From: Diplosphaera chodatii
Lineage: Eukaryota > Chlorophyta > Trebouxiophyceae > Prasiolales > Stichococcaceae
DNA length: 64,000 bases
Assembly: GCA_032358165.1 (NCBI GenBank)
Contig: JAALGY010000052.1
Span: 1,984,001 to 2,048,000, forward strand
Direction: 5' to 3'
Below, piece by piece: positions 52,741 through 64,000 of the stretch (its first letter is position 1; every line of letters begins with the position of its first letter). The translations under genes and the position numbers were made by a program. The notes beneath the pieces were generated by a model. The model was not told where the DNA came from, did no database searches, and saw nothing but the letters and a program-made list of their open reading frames with translations.

Positions 52741-55700
52741 ATGGCGCCATGTGCCCGGCAGGACGGCGCGGGGAGCAAGACACGCTTCACAGCACTGCCT
52801 CCAGAGATCCTGCAGCAAATCTGCAGCCTGTTGACTGATCCAGCTGACCTTGCGAGCTGTCACCTGGTGGACACAAGGTGTATGCCTGCATCTCGTGTGC
52901 GACTGCCCGCCCTGCGCTGCAAGCCCCTGCTGGTCCTGTGCTAGCTGTAGACACCTGCACGCCAGTCAGCAACGTGAAGCATATCGTTCTGCTGATGCAA
53001 CGCAGGTTCTGTGATGCAGCCAGATCTGCCCTCACTACTGCAGAGCCGCTGCACCCGGGCTTCCTGAAGCTGGCGCTGCAGAAAGCCTGCTACCCACTGC
53101 GCCGCCTCAGCACCGCTGAGCTACCCCTCTGCGACCTGGGCTCGTATCTCGCAAAGGTGGAGGACCATAGAATGCTACACGTGCACGAGTGTACACCAGC
53201 CCAGCATGCAGGCTGCCTACACATGTGTGCAGTGGATGCCATACAATGCTGCTTACATCTGTTGTCCAAACAGCGCCAAGAGCAGCAGACAGCCTCATGA
53301 CGATGGGTGGTGATCACTTGGACAGGCGCCCAGGAGCCTGACATCCCTACACATTGCCAAACAGACGCTGGTGAACAAGAAGCTGCCATCTTGGAAACGG
53401 CAGCCGTGCGATGAACAGTCTTTGAGCGATGTGCTTGTTGGCATCAGCAGCCTACAGAGGTTGTCCTGCCCGGTGCGTCGTCCAGCCGACTTTCTGCACC
53501 TGACTGCACATGCACTGAGATGCTGTCTACAGTGCCGCTTAGATTTGCAATTTCACTGGTCAATGATGACTTCAGATCCTGCGCCATGTGTGCTCGCTCT
53601 CTTGCACGCACACACAAGGAGTTGAAGTGTGCCGTGCTTACAACTGCCTTCTGTGCACGGTGCAACAAGCATCATGCATATCTTGCTACTGCCTGCTGCA
53701 GGCGCCGGAGGTCATTGCCAACTTCCTGCGGCCGCAACACGCTGGCTTGCGCGCGCTGACGCTCGACTGCACGTGTAAAATATCAGATGACTACTGGGTG
53801 ACTTCCTGCTGATCTCGGTGGACTACATACCCGACAAGCATACCAGCATGGCGCACCAGCAGTCAAACCGTTCAGTGCCTGCAGCTGGGGCCAATCAAGG
53901 TCATGCATCCACGAGCACGTTGACGTGTGCAGGGCGGGCTTGAATCTCTAACGAACCTGACACGCCTCACCGTCAGTGGTTATGACGAGCCTGGGGACCA
54001 GCTGCCAACTGTCCTCGCCGAGCTGACGTCTCTGCGCAGCCTGCGCCTCTCGGTGCTTACCGGGCCACAGCCCCTCTCGACGCTCAGGTAGGGTGGGTTG
54101 ACTAGCTGTATGAAAAGTAGCACTTGCTTACAACCATGGACGTGCATATATAGCCGCAACCGTCTCGATTGTATGTTCAAGACCTCACATGTCATGCAGT
54201 CACCTGACCGCCCTTGGACTGGGCGGGGGTGACAAGATGAGCTACGAGTGTACAGCAGAAATGGCAGCACTGGTGGAGGCGCTTCCGCAGCTCAGGGCCC
54301 TGGATCTTGATACGTACGCAAATGAGGAGGACGACGAAGGGATGCTGGGCACAGGTAAGCCCCATCGCCGCAGTGGCTGCGGTATCCTGTTAACACCCCA
54401 CGAGGTTCATGCAGACCAGAGGCACTGTGCAGCACAATGCAGGGCTTTTCCAGCTGCCGAAACTTCGGGAGCTGCAGCACCTGAAGATGTGCTTTTGCTT
54501 TGACCGCTGCACGGATGCCGACCTTGGTGAAGTCCTGCCAGCCATGACAGGCAGGTTGAACACTCGTGTGGCTCTTTATGTCAGTGGCTTTCGGTGACTG
54601 CTCGTGATTCGTTTGGCCTGCCGGGCGCCCTTGGCTGTCTGCTTAGAAGTGGCACATACAGATCGACTGGCAGGCCGAAGCTCGTGCCATCCTCGAACGG
54701 TGCAGGCCTACAGGCGCTCGAGGTCTTGAGCATGCCCTTGGCGGAGCATGCGGTCGCAGGCATGGCGCAGCTCACCTGCCTCACCAGTCTCAGTTTGGAT
54801 GTGACACTGACCAGAGCGTCTGCAAGGTGCGGATGGTGTCACAGCTGACGACTTTGTGTTGGTTGTTCACCGCGGCTGTGTGCACGCATAACAGTGCAAT
54901 GCCGTGGACTCGTTGCCAAACAGTGGGGTTGCCATGCTTCGGGTTCTGCATGCATGATGCGTGCAAGCGCAAGAGCTCGTAGGCACATCAACGTGGTCCA
55001 CACCATCGACCAGGCCTGCTGTCCTCTGCAGCGCTATACATGCTATGCTCGCGGTGTCGGGCCAAGACTGCAGCGGCTGCGGCTGCACGCTTGTCACGAG
55101 ACCAAATATCACGACAGCCTGCTGCCGGCAGTGTTGCAGCACTGTCCGCGGCTGTTGCACCTGGAGATAGATGATGCGTACCAGCATTCAGACACCCTTG
55201 TGGTATGGTGCCTTGCGTGTCAGTATGCAACGACATGACCTGATACATGTTACCATCAGCAACAGGCCTGTTGCTGGGGGGACAGGCTGAATCCTGGCGA
55301 ATGACAACAGTACTCGTTGAGCTTTGCAGGTGCTTGACTATGGACAGCTGACGGCCTGCAGCCAGCTGCACCTGTGCTGCTACCCTTTCGAGGTATGTTG
55401 GTTGTTCGGCGGTCCTGTCAGATCGCGAACACTGTGAGCTATGTCTGTGTCTTGTGCACAGTAGATGACTGCGTACTGCACGCACTGTACAGTGAATTTC
55501 CCCTGGATGACATGTCGCGTCAGGGTCAGGTTCTACTCTCACCTGCTCTGCTTTGCAGGCATTGGTGGCAATGACACATTTGCAGGGGCTTCGCCGCTTG
55601 AGCCTTTGCTTGATGTCAGTGTCAGGAGTGTCGAGTGCCGACAACCTCAGCAAGGTCGATGACCACTTCGGCATGCTCATCAGAGGTACTGATGTTTGCA

Positions 55701-56936
55701 ACATCGTCATCACAGGCCTCCTGATTGTTGGTCTAGTGCACACCCAGTAGGCTGCAAGCCTTGCGGGCATATAGACCCTAGGTCCTTTTCTTGTAAATGG
55801 GTGCTGGCACTCTGACGACAGCGTCATCGTGCAGGTATACGATTGCTTCCAGACCTCGAACGGCTCAGCCTTGTGACGAAAACAGCTGGGAGATGCAAGG
55901 CGCTGCTCAGTCTGATTGAGGCGAGCCACAAAAGTCAACTTGCTTTATCATGCACACATTACTGCAAAAGCTGAGTGCTGGTCATGCAGGAAGCATGTGC
56001 CTGAGCTGACGGGTTCTGTGCTGATGTTGCTGCAGGCGCTAGCCACCTGCAGCAGGCTGACATGGCTACAGCTTGCCAGTGAGAAGCATGAAATATGGAA
56101 ATACACTGCCCCATGGGGGCTCCCGGTACATGGTCCTGAGCTGCACATCAACATGGCTGTGTCGTGCTTGCTGCATCAGAGCCTACAACATAGCAGCTGG
56201 CAGATGTCATGTTGTGAAGCTATGCCTCGAGCACGTAATTCCTTGCGTCGGTGCGTGCTGTTGCATTGCCTTTGTCTCACTATGAGACATATGCCCTGAG
56301 AGTCCTGTCGTCCATGACTAGGACTTTGGGACCATGCATCTGAGGGCAGTGGCAGCGCTGCCGAACCTGGCGGTGCTGAACCTGCACTCTCTGAAGTGGG
56401 CAGCGGACTGCACCAGCACAGGGCTGACTGTCTTGGCGGCAGGGCTGCCCCGCTTGCGTGTGTTGCACGCTCCGAGGCACGTGCTGGTGCGTCCAGACTC
56501 GGATACCTGCTGTCTTATCGATACCTTGCTATCTACGAGGTCTCATGTCGTGATTGTCTCCGTCTATCGGCTTGTATTTATGCCATGGCTGCCGGCATCA
56601 ACAACTGATGTGTACTTATTAGGTTGACAAGGGGACCCGACGATCCTCAGCACAACATTCCTCTCATGTGGCCACCAGACGCGGGAACTGTCACTGTTGT
56701 GCAACCCGCAATGCTGCTCAGATCGTTGCTGATGCCGGGTGCAGGTGCAGCACGGTGCAGTGAGCGAACAAAAGCCTTATGAAGAAGACCTTCAATGCAG
56801 CTACGAGCTGCGGGGTATGCCGGGACGCCGGCTGCGGCGGTGGCCACGACACGCCACGCTGGGCGCAGCCGCTGGGCATCCACTGAACGAACTGTGGCCA
56901 GTGCTGGACCCGCAGCGCTGGCTGTGGGACGACTGA
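52741..56936 (+). CDS. F-box and leucine-rich-repeat protein, multi-exon
   Basis: Probable substrate receptor of an SCF-type ubiquitin ligase. The ATG at 52741 opens an exon to about 52877 whose residues 15-40 form an F-box (FTALPPEILQQICSLL, then ADLASCHLVD). Exon 2 starts at 53005 (FCDAARSALTTAEPL) and ends at 53156, in phase. Leucine-rich repeats follow, usually about one per exon: GISSLQRLSCPV (53440), LRALTLDCTCKISDD (53750), LTNLTRLTVSGYDEPGDQLP (53950), LTALGLGGGDK (54205), LPKLRELQHLKMC (54460), LTCLTSLSLDVTLT (54770), LQRLRLHACHETKYHDSLLP (55070), LQGLRRLSLCLMSVSG (55575), CSRLTWLQLASEK (56050), and LPNLAVLNLHSLKWA (56360). The last exon ends WPVLDPQRWLWDD with TGA at 56934. Chlorophyte genomes carry many F-box/LRR genes; the target cannot be predicted. 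Several exon borders are uncertain and one or two repeats may be missed. Confidence 0.8.
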
Positions 56937-57874
56937 GCGGGAGACGTGATTTGGGCAGGCTTTCAACGTGGGCACCGTGCATGCATGCCATGTGACGGAC
57001 GCAACATCAATGTCAGCACTCAGCATGAAGTCCGGCTGCTCCTCCATTGTGCAATCACCGAATGTGGACAGCAGGAGTTACCAAAGTAATGATGCACGAG
57101 AAACGTCAGCAATGTGCAAACAGTGTATGAAAGCCTCCAGCATGCTTCGCATGCTTCGCATGCTGGAGGCTTTCTCTACGTATGTGCTATGAGGCACCTA
57201 CACGGCCAACATCTTGCATTCTGGCGGCACGCACCAAGGCCATGCATCAGTCTAGCTGCATTGGAGTTGGTTGCAGTTGTCCCAGTGTCCTGTTGGTAGG
57301 CAAGCAGTGTCATTGTGAGGCATGCGTCAGAGGAAGATGACCCTTTTGATACAGTGGTACAGTAAGTGTATTGGGCTCTGAGCTCGTGAGCTGAGCTGGC
57401 AACACCTTGGTGATGATGACCTGGCACCTGCACTTCCATCAGCAGGTGCAATGCATCTGAGCCTGCTGCGTGTGAGCATGCACATCGCTGTTCATCGTCG
57501 TGCTGCTGCAGCTGCTGTTCGCGATCACTGGCTTGCGTGCGATCTGCTGGTGCGAGCAAACACCAGGTCAGATTGTTGGCGCGTGCAATATGCAACCGTG
57601 CACCTCCCAATCTTACCTGCTCTGCCACAGCTGCAAAAGATCCTACTCGCACTGCTGCGGCATGCGATCAAGCAATGCACCATTGTTATTTGCTGCAGGT
57701 GACCGCCGCAAGTGACGTAACACCAGGTGATGCGCATGCACATGAGCGGAACCTAGGATGCAGGCCGGTGAGGCGCTGCACATGTCAGCAAAGCACCTCT
57801 GCTGCAGGGACTGACGGTTGTTGTGCCGCCAAAAGCCACAGGCGGCCTGCTCAAATCGAGGCAGCGGCGGCGGG
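56937..57874. other. Spacer between the F-box gene and the coiled-coil gene
   Basis: Contains the 17-bp hairpin at 57129-57174 and presumably the 3' UTR of the F-box gene and the promoter of the next gene. No coding feature is recognised. Confidence 0.4.
57129..57174. repeat. Perfect 17-bp inverted repeat with 12-base loop
   Basis: Left arm GAAAGCCTCCAGCATGC (57129-57145), right arm its exact complement (57158-57174), loop ttcgcatgcttc. It lies about 190 bases after the stop codon of the F-box gene, so it would form a strong RNA hairpin if transcribed. Confidence 0.85.
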
Positions 57875-58958
57875 ATGAGCTGCGGTCTGCCCTCAGCTGA
57901 CTTCTCAGGCGTGTTTCCTGAGCTAGCGGCAGAGGGCTTTGTCCGCGGCAATGGCGAGCTGCTCGTGGGGGACTTGCTCAAACTGGTGGGCATCTTGGCA
58001 GCGGCTATGGAGGAACAGCACCGGGTGTGGCTGGACAAGGCACGTGCACTGGGGGTGGCAGAGTTCGTGGCCAACGTGGAGGGCATGTCAGTTAACCGCG
58101 TGTCAGAGGCGCAGCGGCAGCTGGCTGCGCAAGTCAATCAGGGTGTAAAGGATTTCCTGTTCGAAGCCATTCTAGCAGCCCAGTGGCAGCCCGCCACACC
58201 AGCTCGCAAGGAAGGCAGCGGGCAAGACCCTGACATGACCGACAGTCCACAGCAGGTGCACCTGTCAGCCACCTGCCACTCCCCATGTCTTGAGTTTCTG
58301 CCATTGACATTTGCGAGCCGCCGCCAACCACACTCCGGCTGGACGTGCACCACAATCATGGACGAACTCTGTCTGCTGAGACGCAGACGGTTTGCAAATT
58401 ACGGCCGCTGCAGGGTGGCGAGACCAGCGCTGCGGGGCGTCAAAGCAAGCGGCTGCGGGAAGTCGCAGATGGTCAGCAGGTGCCACGATGCTCCTCCTGA
58501 TCCTACCTTGACAGGGCACCTGCCAACGCAGCGTCCTGAGAACCCTTTACAGATTCATGCCTAGAGTGCAGGGACTTGCCCTCTGAGCCGCCCGACTCCT
58601 GCACGCAATGCAGGCAGCAGCAGCACCTGGGCCGCCGGCGGCAGCCGAACCGCCCGCAACAGCCGGAAGCAGCAGCCTGGCGCATGAGGCGGAGGTCCAG
58701 CAGCTGCGCCAGCAGCTGCAGGAGCGGGACGCGATGGTGGAGCAGCTGCGTGGGGACGTCGCCGCCCTCAGGGTGTGCATGTTGCTGTGTTACCCACGCT
58801 GCGTTGATCAGGACAGCTTGTTTTTGCATTGCAGATGTTGAAGGTTTGGAACGCACAAGCACTGCATTTAGTGACTGACTGGCAGTCTCGTCGTGCAGAG
58901 CATCAAGCAGGAGAGCTGCACGCCGCTAATGGACTACACTCTAGGGCGAGCTGGGTAG
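57875..58958 (+). CDS. Small coiled-coil protein, unknown function
   Basis: Five segments join without frame conflict: 57875-58255, 58318-58479, 58614-58772, a 9-base exon 58835-58843, and 58899-58958 (TAG). They give 256 residues. The N-terminal 100 residues are helical and hydrophobic (GELLVGDLLKLVGILAAAME, then EEQHRVWLDKARALGVAEF). A Ser/Thr/Arg-rich linker follows (RQSKRLREVADGQQ). An Ala/Pro-rich stretch then leads into a clear coiled coil (EVQQLRQQLQERDAMVEQLR), ending in MDYTLGRAG. The ATG at 57875 opens the first conserved-looking block; an upstream exon is possible. The second acceptor (gcgag) and the 9-base exon are the weakest parts of the model. I do not recognise the family. It is convergent with the formamidase-family gene. 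Confidence 0.55.
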
Positions 58959-59704
58959 CTAGCTCGCCATTTGCCGGCTGTGCAGCACGCCAACAACAGC
59001 CTCAGAGTCAGCAGCGGGGCACCCTGGCGTGCATCATTTGAGGGTTCAATGTGGTAACTGCACAGCAGGGGTTTGTACACCATCCGGTCGCATTGCTGTT
59101 CGCCTGCAAGGCATGTTGGGGTTGTGCAGTTGTTGGTCGTCATCAACTCTGTGCGGGAGTACCATACCATGACAGGGCAAACAGCATGAGGGCGCTGTGT
59201 GGCTTTCAGTGACTACCAAAATCACAGCTTACACGTGACAAGCGGATCAGGGCTTTACAACAAAGCAAATAGTTATGCACGGTAGGTGTGCAACTCATGA
59301 GTGTGAGGCATCACGGCGTTGTCCTGTGAGCCCCCTACCAAACAAGAACAAAATTTTACCCCAGGCCTCAATTGGCGGGCGTCAGGGGACGTGTGCATCA
59401 CTGCGGGCTTCGCGGCTTCGTGTCGTCAACCAATGATTACGCTGGCCAGGGTGCGGCGAGCTGCAGTGTGGTGTGCTTGCATGGGGCAGGCATCATCATC
59501 CATTATCAGATGTCAGCGGCGTGGTGTTACGACTCTAGTCGTCGTCGTTGCCCTTGCCATGACCCTTGGATGGTCCGCGGTACGGCTTGCTTGCTGCAGC
59601 AGCAAACAGTAGTGCTCAACAACATGTGTGAACATCCCAGACGATGTATTTTCCGAGCCACACACCAGCAAATACACCAGCAAATAGCGCAGCAGCAGCT
59701 GGCG
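58959..59704. other. Convergent 3' ends, no gene seen
   Basis: Shared 3' region of two convergent genes. On the minus strand a TGTAA (TTACA at about 59254-59258) could serve as the chlorophyte-type polyadenylation signal of the upstream minus-strand gene. This is position-based inference. Confidence 0.35.
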
Positions 59705-62700
59705 TCACCCACCCTTGCACTTGCCGCCAGACTTGGGGCCGGGGGGCAGGAAGGTTGGCGGGTTGTAGCGCTTGCACTCGTCCGTGTACCGCTTGTCGCC
59801 AGCCACGTACTGCGCGGAAGCAGCAGATGACGGTCAGATGTGGATAGGCAGCCTACAACTATGCCGTCGGCTCACAAACTTGCTTTGGTCACACGCTGCG
59901 TGCATTTGGCCCCACCTTGTAGCAGCAGACGTGGTAGCCGAGGTTGCTGTCCACCAGCTGGGTGATGTCGAAGTCGCAGCCGAGCGTCATGATGCTGCAG
60001 CAGGGGACAGGTGGCTTAACACATCAGCAGCGGAGCGTTGCAGGGTTGCCACAGACTCTGGCGGTTTTGATCCATTGCTCCATTCACTTTCCCATGCCAG
60101 TTGCAGGTACCACACGTATGCAGCTGTGTACATGCTGCAGCAGCAGGTTGCACTTGCAGCACCACAGCATACCTGTGCGCAGCGTCCTCGGACACGCCAA
60201 AGTACTTGATGACGCCGCGGGTCGACACATTGGCGGCATTGAGCATCGCCTTCGTCGTGTCGTATCTGCAGGGTCACATGACTGCTGTGGTGCTGTCTGC
60301 TTGGCACTGTCTGCTACATATGGCAGCTGCAAGGCAGTGAAGCCTCATCAAGCAGAGCCTGCAGTACCTACCCGAGGGTGCCAATGGCAGCCTGTGGGTC
60401 CAGGCTGGCGTTCATCTTGGGGATGTCGCGCAGGTAGTCCTGCAAAGCAGCAAGCATACACATGACGCATTTGCTGACAGCAGATCCAAAAATGAAGCGA
60501 AATTTTCGAGACGCGTGCTCATGCCTGCCAGATGACAGTGCAGCAGCTGCCGGCTGCGCACATTGAAGGTGAAGCCGTGCCAGCAGACTTCCTTGTCGTT
60601 CTCCAGAATGGGCGTCTCGAAGGGCTGCGGGATGAACTTCGGCAGCTTGTTCTTCTTGTGCAGCGTCAGCTTGAACCTGCACAAACAGCAGCTCCATTAA
60701 GCCAAATGACCGGCAAAACGTTGTCCCAGCAGTCTGTCGGAGCTGGGGCGCAAGCCTGTATCTGTGCAGAAACAGGCATTTGAGCTGTGTGGAGCGACGC
60801 ACTTTCCAGTGAACGACGTCTCCAGGCCTGTGCCTGTGGGTCAAGGAAGCACCACAAAGTCAGCAACACGACATTGGCCAGGCAGACTCTCAGCATCAGA
60901 TTCAGGTGGCCCTGCACAACGTGACCACATCAGCGGCGACAGCACTGCATTGTAGTGTCCCACCATCATACTCGCTGTCGCCCTGGGTGCCGTGGCAGTC
61001 ACCAGCCTGGAACAATCCGCCGTTGACCTGCAATCAGCAACAGCACTGCATCAGCCATGTGCGACAGCACCATGCGGTGCAGGTCAGAGGGACTGCTCAT
61101 GCCTGTTGCTGTCATTCACAAATCAAGCAGTGTATGCAGCGCCCAAGCCGGCGGCATCGCACCTCGACGGGCAGGTAGAACTTGCTGCCGGGGCCGATGC
61201 GCTTGTGGTCCATGTTGCCCTGCGCCATACACGGGGCAAAGAGGTTTGAAGCACACAGCGCTGCCTGGAAAGCCTCCTTCGCGGCTGATGGCAGATAGCA
61301 GCAGCGGCAAAGCTTCTGCAGCAGCAGCAGCAGCAGTAGTAGTAGCATCGAATGCTTTCGCACCCCGAACTTGCTGGGCACGGTGGACGTGACCGGGACG
61401 GGGTAGTCACTGGCCAGGCCGATGTTGCCAACATGCGGGTTGGCAGGCACCCGCCACTTGCCCTGCAGACATACAATGTACATGTAAGCATGCTAGGTAC
61501 AAGATTTTCAGCCCAAGAACACGGGTCTACTTGCTAGGGTCTGGGGTGCACATTGAGCACTGCATCCGTCGCACTGGTTGTACAGCTGGCCAGATCTCAC
61601 CTTGACGCTGCGGTCCTCGATAGTGCCGTCGCCCAGGGGGTGGCGGTACACCTGGCCGATGTACCTGCACGAAGGCACAGAGGCAGGTCATGGTCAACCT
61701 CCAGCAAGAAATGAAGCTCATAGACACATTACCGACCATGGGTGTCACGGTGAAACAGGCCGCATGGCGGCTGTGAGGTGCCGATGACCCTCACCAGTAT
61801 CTGCACAGCACAAGCAGCGGCTGTCAGTTCCAGCTGCGTAAATAACGGAGCAAGCAACGGAAAGCAGGGCCTAGACACGTCAAGTGACTGAGTAGTAGTC
61901 AGCTTCATGCTCACCCGCCGATGGTGTTGGTGCCGTTGATGCAGGGTGCAGAGTTACCTGCACAAAGCAGCAGATGGTTATCAGCGAGCTGGGACATACA
62001 CAGGTTCTGGCCTTCCAAGCCTGCTGTTTCTGCAAGCAGCCAGCATCTTATTAAGCAAGCTCTGCAGTGACCTGAGGCTGGGCATGCCGCACCAGAGAAG
62101 GTCTGTGCCGGGGAGCTGTAGTTGAAGGTCTGGCCGGGCAGCGAGTCGGGGGTGCTGCCGGTGGTGGGGATGCAGGACGGCGACTGGTAGCCGGGGAAGC
62201 CCTTGGCTGGGTTGGGGCTCAGCCTGCGATGCGGCGCAGAGTCTGTCAGCATGACAGCTGGCACCACCTTTGGAATGGAACATCAGCTAGGCCACCATTT
62301 AGACACCCAGAAATCACTGTGACGTCAATCTGACTGTGTGAAACATGAGTGATCGAATTGTACCTCCACTGGTACACGGGCTCAGCGTGTGTCATGAAGC
62401 CCTGTGCGTCAGTGAACAGCTCGTAGACGGTGGACACATCGCGCTTTACGCCATCCTGGAAGCCGGTCCTGCCAAAGCATGGGCAGGCACGGTTCAGTGG
62501 GATGCTCAGAGATGCACACTGCGCATGCCTCCGTTGTACGTTGAGGTCAGCCACCGGGCTTCGTGCAAACAGCGAACACAAGCCGATCAAGCTCGACTGC
62601 TCATTGGTAGAAGCATACCTGTACTGGTAGCCCCACCCGGCGCCGCCATTGCTGCCGAAGGCGCGGCCGGTCTTCGGGTTCTTCCTTGGCTTCATCTCCA

Positions 62701-63655
62701 GGATGTCCACCTGTTGGGCCAGGCACAGATGTAATTTGTTGCAGCACCATTTGGGTCGAGAAGCGCTGACAACACGCCTTTATCTGTGTGAAGTACACCT
62801 CATCACATCAGGCAGCGCATGGCCATCTGAGTCCCTCAATCAGCCGGCATGATGCCGTGCGACCTGCCTGTTCCCTGCAGCCAGTCAGGCAGCGGTTGTG
62901 AACAGGAGAACAGGTGGTCACCTCGATGACGTCTCCGGGCTCAGCGCCGCACAGGAAGATCGGGCCGGTCAGCACGTGCTTGCCGTCGCCCCTGCCGTTG
63001 GCGCCGCGCATCTTGATGTTCTGGCCGTTCTTGTCCCACCTGCAGCCCATCACCAGTAGGTTTCACTGCCGTGAAATACCAATGATGCATAGTTCCGGAG
63101 CAACAGGAAGAGGCAAGTGAACGGTTGATGGCCGACACCGCGAAGCCGTCCCGCAGGCGATCACACACACTCATTGCGGCTGAATGTCAGTCAGATCCAG
63201 TCTGCAGCAGTAGGCTCAGCAGTCCGCGCACTTGTAGATCGCCTCGATGGCGGGGTCGCCGTCGATCATGAGCTCGGGGGCGTCGCCGGCCAGGTGGGTG
63301 GCCATCTCCAGCGTGAAGGTCTCGCCGCTCTGCACATACGCCTTGGGCCGGCTGCCCTTCCACCTGCGGGTCGAAACGCACCGTCCTTACGTGTGCACTG
63401 CTGACGGTGCGCAGCTTGCAGCAACGCTTTTCAGGGTGTAGTAATCCTCGAGAGGGGCTGGCAGCAGTGGTGCATGCCGTGTACAGGCGTGCATGGTGCA
63501 GCCACGCACTGCAGGGGCCACCATGGAGCGCCGACGTGCACATGGGAACAAGTATAGGCATTGAAAGGACTCACCAGTAGCCCCAGTGGACGTTGTCCAC
63601 GCTCAGCGGCACGACCAGCTCCTTCTTGCGACGGACGCTGCACTGCGCCGGCTTG
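59705..63655 (-). CDS. Acetamidase/formamidase family protein (FmdA/AmdA), 17 exons, 5' end incomplete
   Basis: FmdA/AmdA enzymes hydrolyse formamide or acetamide to the acid and ammonia. Phase-consistent exons are 63655-63575, 63363-63232, 63039-62922, 62710-62619, 62468-62364, 62223-62072, 61957-61915, 61664-61601, 61462-61364, 61219-61163, 61027-60964, 60833-60803, 60676-60562, 60439-60372, 60265-60173, 59994-59916 and 59809-59705, about 498 residues in all. Family landmarks are LSVDNVHWGYWW near the start, HVLTGPIFLCGAEPGDVIEV, GRAFGSNGGAGWGYQYR, GNMDHKRIGPGSKFYLPVE, then LFQAGDCHGTQGDSEYDG (compare the GDxHxxQGDGE motif) and YFGVSEDAA near the C-terminus. The first visible exon begins inside a codon (one base), so an upstream exon holding the start codon lies further 5', perhaps beyond the window. 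The C-terminal exon is unusual (KRYNPPTFLPPGPKSGGKCK). Substrate and catalytic competence are not shown. Confidence 0.88.
61318..61345. repeat. CAG/TAG trinucleotide tract in an intron
   Basis: Consecutive CAG units followed by TAG units inside the intron between exons ending at 61364 and starting at 61219 of the formamidase-family gene. It is a simple sequence repeat with no coding role. Confidence 0.8.
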
Positions 63656-64000
63656 CTGCGGGCACATGGCGCAACACGGTGTCAGAGCCACCCGGATCGA
63701 AGGCACTGAAGGTCAGACGCTTCGAGGTACGCTTGTAGTCATCGGTGAGCAACCGCGGGGCGCGTGCCCGTTGACGCATCCAGATGCGTCATGCGCAACA
63801 CCCACAGCCGACGGCCGGCTGAAGTCACGATCCAGACTTCAACAGGTGGCCCGGGCGCTGGGGCGGGCTCAGCACTTGCATGATAAGGTTGACAGCAGAT
63901 CGCCGGGTGGCGACGCGACGCACAGCGCGGCCAGCAGCCACGTAAATCACGGCATCGGACCATAGGTTTCAACGAACTTGCATGACGCACCTGGTGGGCA
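63656..64000. other. 5' region of the formamidase-family gene
   Basis: Should be intron, or intron plus first coding exon and leader. No convincing start exon with a matching phase was found. A short minus-strand frame with ATG at about 63923 is open but lacks family features. Confidence 0.35.

Noticed and set aside
61795..61800. 6-base microexon (ATACTG) in the formamidase-family gene
   Set aside because: It has splice-like flanks and keeps phase, but the neighbouring exons (ending 61915, starting 61664) also join in frame without it, giving TIGGYIGQVY. The simpler model was kept.

Overview
The window looks like nuclear DNA of a green alga (Chlorophyta, core chlorophyte). It is GC-rich and intron-dense. 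Introns are mostly about 70-250 nt, with GT donors and strong tgcag acceptors. The recognisable genes are eukaryotic: a SWI/SNF ATPase, a KEOPS subunit, an RME-8/GRV2 endosomal DNAJ protein, an F-box/LRR protein and two nuclear tRNAs. The retrotransposon belongs to the Kangaroo-like branch of DIRS elements, first described in Volvox. The genus cannot be read from the sequence.

Layout. 134-6825 (-): Brahma-type SNF2 chromatin remodeller. 7167-8298 (+): six-exon Cgi121/TPRKB (KEOPS), divergent from the remodeller. 9262-9795 (-): alanine-rich heptad-repeat ORF of unknown function. 11020-20121 (-): one very large, or two adjacent, unrecognised gene(s). It starts with a ubiquitin-like domain ending in Gly-Gly, and carries a PHD finger and several VDLT-type SUMO-interaction-like motifs. 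20895-20977 (-): tRNA-Gln(UUG) with an intron. 21745-38450 (+): RME-8/GRV2 (DNAJC13 family) gene with a long Pro/Ala-rich tail. 38451-40134: repeats with palindromic hairpins, and tRNA-Asp(GUC).

40135-47862 is a complete Kangaroo/DIRS-type tyrosine-recombinase retrotransposon with identical split direct repeats (A1 - B1A2 - B2). Its recombinase gene lies on the + strand. gag and RT-RNase H lie on the - strand, run convergently to it, and are interrupted by apparent spliceosomal introns. gag and pol are in the same frame, separated by a single UGA. A 99-bp minisatellite sits inside the gag intron. 47863-52740 has no gene I can assign. 52741-56936 (+): F-box/leucine-rich-repeat gene. 57875-58958 (+): small coiled-coil protein, unknown. 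59705-63655 (-): acetamidase/formamidase (FmdA/AmdA) family gene with 17 mapped exons; its first exon is missing or unrecognised.

The host genes look like an ordinary chromosomal neighbourhood rather than a pathway cluster. The notable parts are the intact retrotransposon and the ubiquitin-like/PHD/SIM protein. Exon borders were read by eye from reading frame and splice consensus. Those of TPRKB, FmdA, the coiled-coil gene and retrotransposon gag/pol were checked for phase; those of the remodeller, the UBL gene, GRV2 and the F-box gene are approximate.
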